7,479 bases of DNA from the NCBI GenBank assembly GCA_000433255.1, contig HF998245.1, positions 1 to 7,479 of the forward strand, given 5' to 3'. Below the pieces are notes generated by a model. The model ran no database searches. It worked only from the letters and a program-made list of their open reading frames with translations, and was not told the origin of the DNA. Position numbers and translations under genes: made by a program. The stretch comes from Coprobacillus sp. CAG:605. GTDB lineage: Bacteria > Bacillota_I > Bacilli_A > RF39 > UBA660. This document shows, piece by piece, positions 1 to 6,164 of the stretch (its first letter is position 1; each line of letters opens with the position of its first letter).

Positions 1-199
1 CTGGTACAGCATTAGCTAGAGTTATCTCGTCTCCATCTTTGTACTCTAAAGACATAACACCATTAGTAACAACTACATTATTAGTGTCTTTATTACCAGA
101 TACATTAGCAGTAAAGTAAGCATAAGACGTAGCTACTACTATACTTACTAACAGCAAAACCCCAACAATTGATAAAATTATTATTTTCTTATCTTTCAT
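1..199 (-). CDS. Small exported surface protein, TasA/camelysin-like (3' part outside window)
   Basis: I translated this by hand: an ATG at 199-197 opens a frame that runs without a stop to base 2, giving 66 residues of an incomplete protein. The start is supported by AGAGG at 205-209, five bases upstream. Residues 1-5 are MKDKK, followed by a hydrophobic segment at about 6-23 and then ATSYAYFTANVSGN. The 'AYF' just after the hydrophobic core resembles the N-termini of TasA and camelysin (peptidase M73 family) proteins, which SipW-type signal peptidases process and which form extracellular fibres or act at the surface. The rest (NNVVVTNGVMSLEY, then DGDEITLANAVP) looks like alternating beta strands, as in that fold. 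Export is well supported. The family is recognised by pattern only, and fibre formation or protease activity cannot be judged from this fragment. The gene has its own promoter and lies downstream of, and in the same direction as, the two-domain surface protein gene. Confidence 0.72.
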   Translation of the reverse strand, partial: MKDKKIIILSIVGVLLLVSIVVATSYAYFTANVSGNKDTNNVVVTNGVMSLEYKDGDEITLANAVP

Positions 200-236
200 A
201 TAAACCTCTTTTCCATTATTTTAAACCAAATAAATA

Positions 237-265
237 ATTTTATTACACACGACTTATGATGTCAT
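237..265 (-). promoter_or_regulatory. Sigma-A-like promoter for the TasA/camelysin-like gene
   Basis: On the minus strand ATGACA (260-265) lies 17 bases from TAAAAT (237-242), each matching five of six consensus positions. Transcription would start near 230, leaving a leader of about 30 bases that contains AGAGG before the ATG at 199. The gene can therefore be expressed independently of the upstream gene. Confidence 0.55.
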
Positions 266-283
266 ATGCTTGCAATATCATAA
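254..283. repeat. Inverted repeat next to the promoter -35 box
   Basis: TTATGAT (254-260) and ATCATAA (277-283) are perfect 7-base arms around a 16-base spacer. The left arm abuts and overlaps the -35 box of the promoter for the gene at 1-199. It could be an operator or a weak hairpin. In DNA this AT-rich a 7-base match may arise by chance. The rest of the 200-383 gap shows no convincing terminator. Confidence 0.3.
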
Positions 284-383
284 TACCACAAAATATCGTA
301 TTTTTGAATACCTAAATTTTCAAAAAAGTCTATCCCCACTAAACCTTAATAATATAAAAATAAAGAAGCACCTAAATACTCCT

Positions 384-1721
384 TTAATCTTCTAAATCTA
401 AAACATAAGGATCTTCTAAAGTACCACTACCTGCTAAATTAAGAGACCCATTAATATTAATAACTGGTAACACACTACGTTCATTAGTAACCATAACTTC
501 ACCTAATTTACCCGTACTATCCATAATACCCATATAAGCACCATAATAATACTTAGTAGGACTCATTGTATAATAAGATTCTCCATTATATAGATAAAAA
601 CTAGTATTAACAATATTCTTAGAACCACCAGCAATACTTACTTCATCTAAAGATAATAACCCAATCTTACCACTATATAACCCACCATATTCTTTATTAC
701 TACTAGGACATTCTATACTAGGAATATTATCATTAAATACCCTCGTACTAGAACCAAAATCAGTCCTACTATAAAAACCAGTACTAGAAGTATCATTACA
801 ATAATTATAACTAACTATATAGTTATCATAATCTAATAAATTATCTTGATACCAAGTATTTAAATACTCTTCCATTTTAGAATCTTCATAAGCTAAATTA
901 GATTCTGCATAATTATTATCATTATAACTACTCTTTAATTCATTATTAACATATACTAACTTTAATGATCTATCACTATTAATACCTACTATTCTAAATA
1001 CTTTATTAGCAAAACTCATATAATTATTACTAACATTCCCTCTAAAATAATAACTATTATCTATTTTATATAACCCACTAGTACTTAAATCATTATAATC
1101 TATATTACTAAGTATTTGATTATCACTTAGTATTTTTTCTACTATAGTAGGTTTAATAACTTGTTCTTGTGCTGTCACATAGTAATTAGTATTAAAACTA
1201 TTTTTATCACTAGTAATAGCATATTCTTCATCTAACCACATTCTAATATTTAATCTTGTTGTACTATTAGGGCCAATATCATACTTATATAATAATCTTT
1301 TTTCTTTTATCTCTTCATCACTATTTTTTAATTCTTTTAATTCACTTAATAACGTTGGTTCCTGATTTTCATCTCCATTAATATATACTTTTACTTTATT
1401 ACTTTCAATACTACTAGTATTTAAGACATCCATAGTTACATTAATAGTTTTTATATCACTACAATTATTACTAATTGATATAGTTTTAGGTATAGTTCTA
1501 GGTCCATCACTATCTTTAGTCGCCTCGGGATTTACTAAATTAAATGATTTATCATCACTATATATTATTTCTACACAACCTGACTCCGTAATAGCTAAAT
1601 CAGTTTGTCTATTATCTATTTTCCATAATTGGTAATCAAATTCTACAGTTAAACTTAGTACTAGTAATATAGCAAGAACCGTTAATCTAATCTTATATTT
1701 TCGTCTCACCATTATCACCAT
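384..1721 (-). CDS. Exported two-domain surface protein: beta-sandwich-like N-domain plus lectin-like C-domain
   Basis: This 445-residue protein has a basic N-terminus (RRKYKIR), one hydrophobic segment at about 12-26, and a long extracellular part. Residues about 44-185 start with CVEIIYSDD, contain SNNCSD, and end near MWLDEEYA. This pattern recurs in secreted proteins of uncultured gut Bacilli, and C49 and C87 could form a disulfide. Residues about 205-445 carry GLYKIDNSYYFRGNVSNNY, FRIVGINSD, GGLYSGKIGLLSLDEV, YYTMSP and a closing GSGTLEDPYVLDLED. I recognise these as the DUF6273-like module of such proteins, thought to resemble C-type lectin folds; C308 and C338 may pair. No catalytic motif is visible, so a binding or display role is only inferred. 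The start could also be the ATG at 1712, which suits the promoter better (see the promoter entry). There is no LPXTG sorting signal; the N-terminal segment may be an anchor or a signal peptide. Confidence 0.75.
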   Translation of the reverse strand: MVIMVRRKYKIRLTVLAILLVLSLTVEFDYQLWKIDNRQTDLAITESGCVEIIYSDDKSFNLVNPEATKDSDGPRTIPKTISISNNCSDIKTINVTMDVLNTSSIESNKVKVYINGDENQEPTLLSELKELKNSDEEIKEKRLLYKYDIGPNSTTRLNIRMWLDEEYAITSDKNSFNTNYYVTAQEQVIKPTIVEKILSDNQILSNIDYNDLSTSGLYKIDNSYYFRGNVSNNYMSFANKVFRIVGINSDRSLKLVYVNNELKSSYNDNNYAESNLAYEDSKMEEYLNTWYQDNLLDYDNYIVSYNYCNDTSSTGFYSRTDFGSSTRVFNDNIPSIECPSSNKEYGGLYSGKIGLLSLDEVSIAGGSKNIVNTSFYLYNGESYYTMSPTKYYYGAYMGIMDSTGKLGEVMVTNERSVLPVININGSLNLAGSGTLEDPYVLDLED

Positions 1722-1730
1722 CCTATCCTA

Positions 1731-1759
1731 ACTATAATATATGTAAAGTTTTATGTCAA
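1731..1759 (-). promoter_or_regulatory. Strong sigma-A-like promoter for the two-domain surface protein
   Basis: On the minus strand TTGACA (1754-1759, perfect -35) is spaced 17 bases from TATAGT (1731-1736, five of six -10 positions). The expected transcription start, near 1724, is only about three bases before the ATG at 1721, too close for a ribosome site. The in-frame ATG at 1712 would have a leader of about 12 bases containing AGGATGGTG, so either translation is nearly leaderless or the true start is 1712. Confidence 0.65.
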
Positions 1760-1820
1760 TATCATTTATATATATTTACTTTCATTTTTTCAAGTCTAAA
1801 CGTAAATACTTAGAATTTTC

Positions 1821-1836
1821 TGTCAAATATTTGACA
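1821..1836. repeat. Perfect 16-bp palindrome in the intergenic gap
   Basis: TGTCAAATATTTGACA is a perfect palindrome with two 8-base arms and no spacer. It lies about 60 bases upstream of the -35 box of the surface protein gene and just past the LCP stop codon. The symmetry suits a dimeric regulator site better than an RNA hairpin, which would have no loop. On each strand it contains TTGACA, but no matching -10 box sits at the right distance. Its regulator is unknown. Confidence 0.45.
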
Positions 1837-1865
1837 AAAAAACAGAAGTTCTTTAAAACCTCTAT
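1836..1865 (-). terminator. Possible weak intrinsic terminator of the LCP operon
   Basis: On the minus strand ATAGAGG (1859-1865, including the TAG stop codon) can pair with CTTCTGT (1842-1848) as a 7-bp stem with two G-U pairs and a 10-base loop. The run of T residues after it corresponds to A at 1836-1842. The U-tract is good but the stem is weak, so this is a tentative call; no better terminator is visible after the LCP gene. Confidence 0.3.
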
Positions 1866-3331
1866 TTTTCATTTATAACTTCATCTATCTTTTCTTTAGC
1901 ATTATTAATTAATTCTTCATCAGGAACCATTGTATACAACTTCTGTCTTGGATACGAGAACGTATATTGATATGCCGCCGCTCCATTTAACTCTGTCTGT
2001 TCAATACTCCAACTCTTATTATTATCTAATTGTTTTCTAACTAACTTCGTAATTTCTTCCTCCGTTAAATTAGTTACAAAAGCATTACTTAAAGAATTTA
2101 ATAACTTAGTATAATTATTTAATATTGAAGGTGATATAACTTTATTAATAATAGCACTTAGTACTAACATTTGATTTTCCCCACGAACTCTATCACCATC
2201 ATTAAACGTATGACGTTCTCTAACAAACGATAAAGCCTGACTACCATTTAAATGATTCTTACCCTTATTAAAATGATAAGTCTCTGTCATATGTTCATCA
2301 TATATTCCTGTATTAAAAGAATACTTACTAACAACATCTACTCCCCCAATTGCATTGACCACATTAATTAACGAAGTAAAATTAAGTCTTACATAATAAT
2401 TAATCTCCGTATCAAATAAATTTTCCAAAGTCTTAACTGAACAATCTATTCCATAAATACCCGAATGTGTTAACTTATCCTTAGCATTCTTTCCCGCCAA
2501 AGTAACATAATAATCTCTTGGTACATGTACCATATATATCTTATTAGTCTTAGGATTAACTGTAACTAAAATATTAACATCACTTCTTGATACCGAAGTA
2601 ACCTTCCCATAAGTATCAATACCACTTATATATATAGTAAAAGCTTCCTTCGTAACATCTTTCTTCTTCGTTATATCTTCTTGTTTAACATTAATTGAAA
2701 ATTCATATAATATCTTAATTACTTTATCATACCCTTGATAATTTTCTTTCAAAAGCTCATTACCTGCTTCATCAATTAAAATACCCTCAACACTTTTATT
2801 AATAAGCGCCTCAGCTAAACTTATAACATCCTCATAAGTTTTACTTTTAAAATCAAATTTACTTTCTAATGTACTTAAAGCCTTACTATAACCTTCTTCC
2901 TTAGTACTTAAAATACCAATATTCTTATTCTTTAAATCTTTAATATCATGATAACTACTATCCTTTAAAACAATTAACTTATAATTCTCTGTACTAATAT
3001 TATCATTCTTACCAATATTATTTAAAAACCCAATCGTATGAACTTCATAAAATATTCCAAATAAACATAAAAGCATATATATAAGACTTAAAATACTACA
3101 TACTATCCTTGATTTTTTTATCAAAACCCCAATACTTAACAAGCCAACAATCACAATCAAAGCACAAACTACAATCACAATATATCCTGAAGGTAAGACA
3201 TTTAATCGATATAATAATCCCCCTAAAACAACACTAATAACAACCAACAACCCAATAACAATCGCACAAAAATGATTTTTCTTACCCCTCTTAGCACTCT
3301 TACTAATTGTTTTTTTAACTTTCTTTGCCAT
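1862..3331 (-). CDS. LytR-CpsA-Psr (LCP) family glycopolymer ligase with binding-protein-like insert
   Basis: LCP enzymes move polyprenyl-linked glycopolymers (teichoic acids, capsule) onto peptidoglycan or protein outside the membrane. This 489-residue protein has a basic N-terminus and three membrane segments at about 22-42, 50-71 and 76-97, as in CpsA-type members. An extracellular region at about 115-215 follows, reading DLKNKNIGILSTKEEGY then SVEGILIDEAGNELL, which resembles one lobe of a family-3 solute-binding protein. The LCP domain spans about 229-398 and keeps the expected residues: D239, SRSDVN (D251), VPRD (R272), YYVRLNFTSLINVVNAIGGV, and the RERH...D..R.R...Q block (R371, R373, D380, R381, R383, Q387). 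The start overlaps the stop of the upstream hydrolase gene as TAATG, with GAGG seven bases before the ATG, so the two are translationally coupled. LCP activity is well supported; substrate and acceptor cannot be told. Confidence 0.9.
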   Translation of the reverse strand: MAKKVKKTISKSAKRGKKNHFCAIVIGLLVVISVVLGGLLYRLNVLPSGYIVIVVCALIVIVGLLSIGVLIKKSRIVCSILSLIYMLLCLFGIFYEVHTIGFLNNIGKNDNISTENYKLIVLKDSSYHDIKDLKNKNIGILSTKEEGYSKALSTLESKFDFKSKTYEDVISLAEALINKSVEGILIDEAGNELLKENYQGYDKVIKILYEFSINVKQEDITKKKDVTKEAFTIYISGIDTYGKVTSVSRSDVNILVTVNPKTNKIYMVHVPRDYYVTLAGKNAKDKLTHSGIYGIDCSVKTLENLFDTEINYYVRLNFTSLINVVNAIGGVDVVSKYSFNTGIYDEHMTETYHFNKGKNHLNGSQALSFVRERHTFNDGDRVRGENQMLVLSAIINKVISPSILNNYTKLLNSLSNAFVTNLTEEEITKLVRKQLDNNKSWSIEQTELNGAAAYQYTFSYPRQKLYTMVPDEELINNAKEKIDEVINEK

Positions 3332-3342
3332 TATTTAACCTC
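3329..3342 (-). promoter_or_regulatory. TAATG stop-start overlap with ribosome site (translational coupling)
   Basis: The TAA of the hydrolase (3333-3331) and the ATG of the LCP gene (3331-3329) share one base. GAGG (3342-3339) lies inside the hydrolase coding end, seven bases before the ATG. This is a classic coupled arrangement and fixes the LCP start. Confidence 0.85.
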
Positions 3343-3951
3343 AATTCCATAACGTTTCAAATCCCTTATAACCATCTTACTACATTCTAAAACAAATTCA
3401 TTTATATCATCCATATCAAACATCACTGTCTTACTATCATCTAACTCCTTAATTATAATACTCATCTTATCAATAACTAACTGTAACTTATCTATAGGTA
3501 TCTCTTCTATTTTACTACTAGGTAATATAATATTATTACACATAAAGTATAAATTTAACTCATATTCATCAATTAACTTCATATTTAATCTCGTATAATC
3601 TCTATATATAATATCTTTAACTTGTATATATCTTACTAAACTAGTATTCATATATCTCCTAATATAACGATATACATAATCCCCAAACCAATATTTATCA
3701 GTTATCAAATGTATTAAATATCCCACCTCAAAAGGTTTATCTAAACTATCTTTATACTTATTAACAAATTTCTCACAGTTAGGAATACAATCTTCATCCA
3801 CCCCGTCTAAAAAATGCGAAGCCACTTTACTTTCGCCAACAATCTTTGAAATATCTGGCGCTATCGAACCTAAAAAAATCATATTCTCATCCATTTTCAA
3901 TACTTCATTAACTTTCTTAGCAACACACATATGAATAATCGCACTGGCCAT
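3331..3951 (-). CDS. Zinc-dependent phospholipase C-like hydrolase
   Basis: The protein is 206 residues from the ATG at 3951. The frame can be extended to a TTG at 3966, but that codon lies at or upstream of the expected transcription start. The ATG has GGTGAT (3955-3960) three bases before it and gives the usual family N-terminus MASAIIHMCVAKKV. Features match the Zn_dep_PLPC family (PF00882, all-helical, related to P1 nuclease and bacterial phospholipase C): H7, FLGSIAPDISK (D33), SHF (H46), and FEVGYLIHLITDKYW with H81 and D85 as probable metal ligands, plus a possible D118. No signal peptide or membrane segment is visible, so it is probably cytosolic or exported by an unknown route. It is the first gene of an operon with the LCP ligase, which hints at an envelope lipid or phosphodiester substrate, though this is inference only. 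Many family members are uncharacterised. Confidence 0.78.
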   Translation of the reverse strand: MASAIIHMCVAKKVNEVLKMDENMIFLGSIAPDISKIVGESKVASHFLDGVDEDCIPNCEKFVNKYKDSLDKPFEVGYLIHLITDKYWFGDYVYRYIRRYMNTSLVRYIQVKDIIYRDYTRLNMKLIDEYELNLYFMCNNIILPSSKIEEIPIDKLQLVIDKMSIIIKELDDSKTVMFDMDDINEFVLECSKMVIRDLKRYGIEVK

Positions 3952-3954
3952 AAC

Positions 3955-3979
3955 ATCACCACACAAACTAATTATATCA
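3955..3979 (-). promoter_or_regulatory. Extended -10 promoter and ribosome site of the hydrolase-LCP operon
   Basis: On the minus strand TGATATAAT (3971-3979) is a perfect TATAAT with the upstream TG of an extended -10. The -35 region 17 bases further (TTCGCT, 3994-3999) is poor, as is common for extended -10 promoters. Transcription would start near 3964, and GGTGAT (3955-3960) then precedes the ATG at 3951. This argues against the TTG at 3966 as start. Confidence 0.6.
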
Positions 3980-4031
3980 TTTAATTTTTATTTAGCGAAT
4001 AACCCTCTAATTAATTTACATAATATTAACA

Positions 4032-4060
4032 TTGATTATCCTACACATTTAGGATATAAT
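4032..4060 (+). promoter_or_regulatory. Sigma-A-like promoter of the LCP-PASTA gene
   Basis: TTGATT (4032-4037) is spaced exactly 17 bases from a perfect TATAAT (4055-4060). Transcription would start near 4067, leaving a leader of about 25 bases that contains AGAAGAGG (4078-4085), six bases before the ATG at 4092. It is divergent from the operon promoter at 3971-3979, with about 80 bases between the two -10 boxes. Confidence 0.7.
4038..4055. repeat. Perfect inverted repeat in the promoter spacer, candidate operator
   Basis: ATCCTA (4038-4043) and TAGGAT (4050-4055) are perfect 6-base arms around CACATT. They occupy the spacer between the -35 and -10 boxes of the LCP-PASTA promoter. A protein bound here would block RNA polymerase, so a repressor site is plausible. 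Two overlapping copies of the same half site (TAGGATAGGAT on the minus strand, 1720-1730) lie just downstream of the surface protein -10 box, possibly by chance. Confidence 0.42.
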
Positions 4061-4091
4061 ATAATAGATAAAAAATAAGAAGAGGTTTTAT

Positions 4092-6164
4092 ATGAAAGCA
4101 TTCATCCATAAATTAAAAAAAAGCAATAAAATATACTTAAGTTTATTAATTATATCCCTTATTTTATACCTAGGATTTTATATCTGGTTTACCATTAATC
4201 TATTAAGCCTATCAGGTATTGAAACCCTAATAAGAATTATTGTTATTATCCTATTTGGTATCTGGTTTCTAGTCTGGTTAATAACCGGTTTAATAACTTT
4301 ATTTACCAAAAAATATAATACTTTTATATATATGATAATATTTACTTTCTTATTTACTGGTTTATTTGGGTTTGGTTCTTACTATATCCATTCTATCTAT
4401 AGTGAGATAAACAATATGAGTAAAGATACTATTACTTATACCACTAACCTTATTACATTAAATAATACTGAATTTAATTCATCTAGTACTATTGGTATTA
4501 TAAATGATACTTCTAATACTGAAGGATATACTCTAGCTAAGAAACTAATAGAAAAAGAAAATCTAAGTAATAAATTATATCAATATGATGACTTCTATGT
4601 TATGTTAGAAGACTTATATAATCACAAAATCGACGCTTGTTTTGTCTCTGGTAATTACGTTGTCTTATTTGGCGGCGATGATCCTTTCACTAATATTGCC
4701 AGTGAAACCAAAGTAATAAAACAATATAGTGAAGATATGAAAAATAAAGACAATGTTGTTTTTACAAATAAAAAACTTACTGAGCCATTTACTATCCTTG
4801 TTATGGGTGTTGACTCTGAGGACGATGGCTTAAAAGCTAATCAAGCTTTCAACGGAGACACCTTAATGATGGTTACTTTTAACCCTAAAACCTTAACTGC
4901 CTCAATGTTTAGTGTGCCCCGCGACCTTTGGGTACCAATCAGTTGTCGTAATAATGCTTTAGCTAAAATAAATTCTTCTGCCGCTTATGGTTCATCTTGT
5001 GTTATTTCTACTATGCAAAACCTAACCGGAATAGATATCGATTACTATGTTAAAATAAATTTCAAAGGTGTTGTTGATTTAGTTGACGCTCTTGGTGGAG
5101 TTAATGTTAATGTTGAAAAACCTTACTTTAATGTTAATGCTGGCGTTGATTATCATGGTCAAGTCTGTGAACAAAATTCTAATCGTGAATTTGGTAATAA
5201 AATTGTTTGTATAAACCCTGGAATGCAAAAATTAAATGGTGAACAAGCCCTAGCATATTCTAGAAACCGTCATCAATATATCGGCTCTGACCTAGACCGT
5301 ATTAGACATCAACAAGATGTTGTCGCTGCAATTGCATCCGAGGCCAAAAATATTCGTTCATTTGATGATTTCAAAGCTATCTTAAATGCCGTTCAAAAGA
5401 ACATGGATACTAACATGACTACTGAACAAATCTTATCTTTATATAACGTTGCCAAATCAATCTTACTTAATACTGTTAATGGTAACGATATTGCTATCTC
5501 AATGAATAAAACTTACTTACAAACTTACAGTCTACCAGTATTTATGGGTTATTCCACTACATCCGCTCTAGGATATTCTAAACCAAGTTTAGAAGAAATA
5601 ACTAAAATGATGCGTGTTAACTTAGAGTTAGAAAGTGCTACTATAAACAAAACTTTCTCTATTGATTATAATGAAGATTACACTACTAAGTACTATGGTA
5701 AAGGTCTTACTGCCAATACTGATGCTGATAAAAGTGTTATCTTAATGGATAACCTAGTTGGTAAGAGTGAAGAAGTTGCAAAGTCCTGGGCTATCAGTAA
5801 GGGCTTAAATGTCAATGTAATTACAGTCTATCCTGGTGAAGAAAACTATAATGGCTCTCTAGGTAGTGGTATGGTTACTAACCAATCTATTCATTCTAAC
5901 TCCGTTATTGCTACTGGTAACTCTCTAACTTTATATGTTAATGGTACTAGTTACATAAATGATAACAATACTAACTATAATAATAATCAAAGTAACAATA
6001 ACAATAATAATAGTAGTAATAATAACAATAATACTACTCCAGATAATTCAAGTACTGACAATAAAGATACTAAAGATGATACTAAGGAAGATAATGAACC
6101 TAAAGAAGATAATAAAGATACCAAGGATGATAATACGTTAGATAATACTATTCTTCCTAGTTAA
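4092..6164 (+). CDS. LytR-CpsA-Psr (LCP) ligase with C-terminal PASTA domain and Asn-rich tail
   Basis: This 690-residue protein is much longer than a typical LCP protein. It has three membrane segments (about 13-38, 46-70, 77-99). A binding-protein-like region at about 115-215 (TIGIINDTSNTEGY...HKIDACFVSGNYVVLF) matches the same place in the LCP protein at 1862-3331, so the two are architectural paralogues. The LCP domain at about 233-418 has the expected residues: MGVD (D241), NGDT (D256), SVPRD (R277), DYYVKINFKGVVDLVDALGG and YSRNRH...DLDRIRHQQ (R391, R393, D402, R403, R405, Q407). Residues about 547-618 form a PASTA domain (MDNLVGKSEEVAKSWAISKG, later SLTLYVNG), a module known to bind peptidoglycan or its precursors. 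The tail is Asn-rich at 624-648 and K/D/E-rich at 657-682. C285/C303 and C359/C373 are possible extracellular disulfides. It would attach glycopolymers to the wall, possibly guided by PASTA; the substrate is unknown. It has its own promoter and a strong terminator. Confidence 0.9.
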   Translation: MKAFIHKLKKSNKIYLSLLIISLILYLGFYIWFTINLLSLSGIETLIRIIVIILFGIWFLVWLITGLITLFTKKYNTFIYMIIFTFLFTGLFGFGSYYIHSIYSEINNMSKDTITYTTNLITLNNTEFNSSSTIGIINDTSNTEGYTLAKKLIEKENLSNKLYQYDDFYVMLEDLYNHKIDACFVSGNYVVLFGGDDPFTNIASETKVIKQYSEDMKNKDNVVFTNKKLTEPFTILVMGVDSEDDGLKANQAFNGDTLMMVTFNPKTLTASMFSVPRDLWVPISCRNNALAKINSSAAYGSSCVISTMQNLTGIDIDYYVKINFKGVVDLVDALGGVNVNVEKPYFNVNAGVDYHGQVCEQNSNREFGNKIVCINPGMQKLNGEQALAYSRNRHQYIGSDLDRIRHQQDVVAAIASEAKNIRSFDDFKAILNAVQKNMDTNMTTEQILSLYNVAKSILLNTVNGNDIAISMNKTYLQTYSLPVFMGYSTTSALGYSKPSLEEITKMMRVNLELESATINKTFSIDYNEDYTTKYYGKGLTANTDADKSVILMDNLVGKSEEVAKSWAISKGLNVNVITVYPGEENYNGSLGSGMVTNQSIHSNSVIATGNSLTLYVNGTSYINDNNTNYNNNQSNNNNNNSSNNNNNTTPDNSSTDNKDTKDDTKEDNEPKEDNKDTKDDNTLDNTILPS
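5961..6038 (+). repeat. AAY trinucleotide (Asn-coding) low-complexity tract
   Basis: This in-frame run is mainly AAT and AAC codons, interrupted by ACT, AGT and single TAT and CAA codons. It encodes the Asn-rich linker after the PASTA domain. The unit is three bases, so slippage would change linker length without breaking the frame. Confidence 0.75.
6060..6137 (+). repeat. Degenerate K/D/E-rich repeat coding the LCP-PASTA tail
   Basis: The peptide KDTKDD is encoded twice (6063-6080 and 6114-6131) with synonymous differences, separated by KEDNEPKEDN-type sequence. The tail is highly charged and probably disordered and extracellular. There is no sorting motif at the C-terminus, which ends NTILPS. 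Confidence 0.6.

Noticed and set aside
298..311. GTATT-TTTG-AATAC small hairpin after the surface protein gene as a terminator
   Set aside because: A 5-bp AT-rich stem without an adjacent T run is too weak to call.
310..378. Short direct repeat ACCTAAAT near 310 and 370
   Set aside because: Eight bases in AT-rich intergenic DNA; only two copies and no further structure.
1821..1836. TTGACA boxes within the palindrome as -35 elements
   Set aside because: No TATAAT-like hexamer occurs 16-18 bases downstream on the minus strand (ACGTTT at the expected place).
3952..3966. TTG-initiated five-residue N-terminal extension of the hydrolase
   Set aside because: The extended -10 promoter and the GGTGAT ribosome site both favour the ATG at 3951.
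5959..6141. 60-codon open frame on the plus strand, rich in Ile and Thr
   Set aside because: It is a shifted reading of the AAY repeat inside the LCP-PASTA gene, has no ribosome site, and its composition is just that of the repeat.
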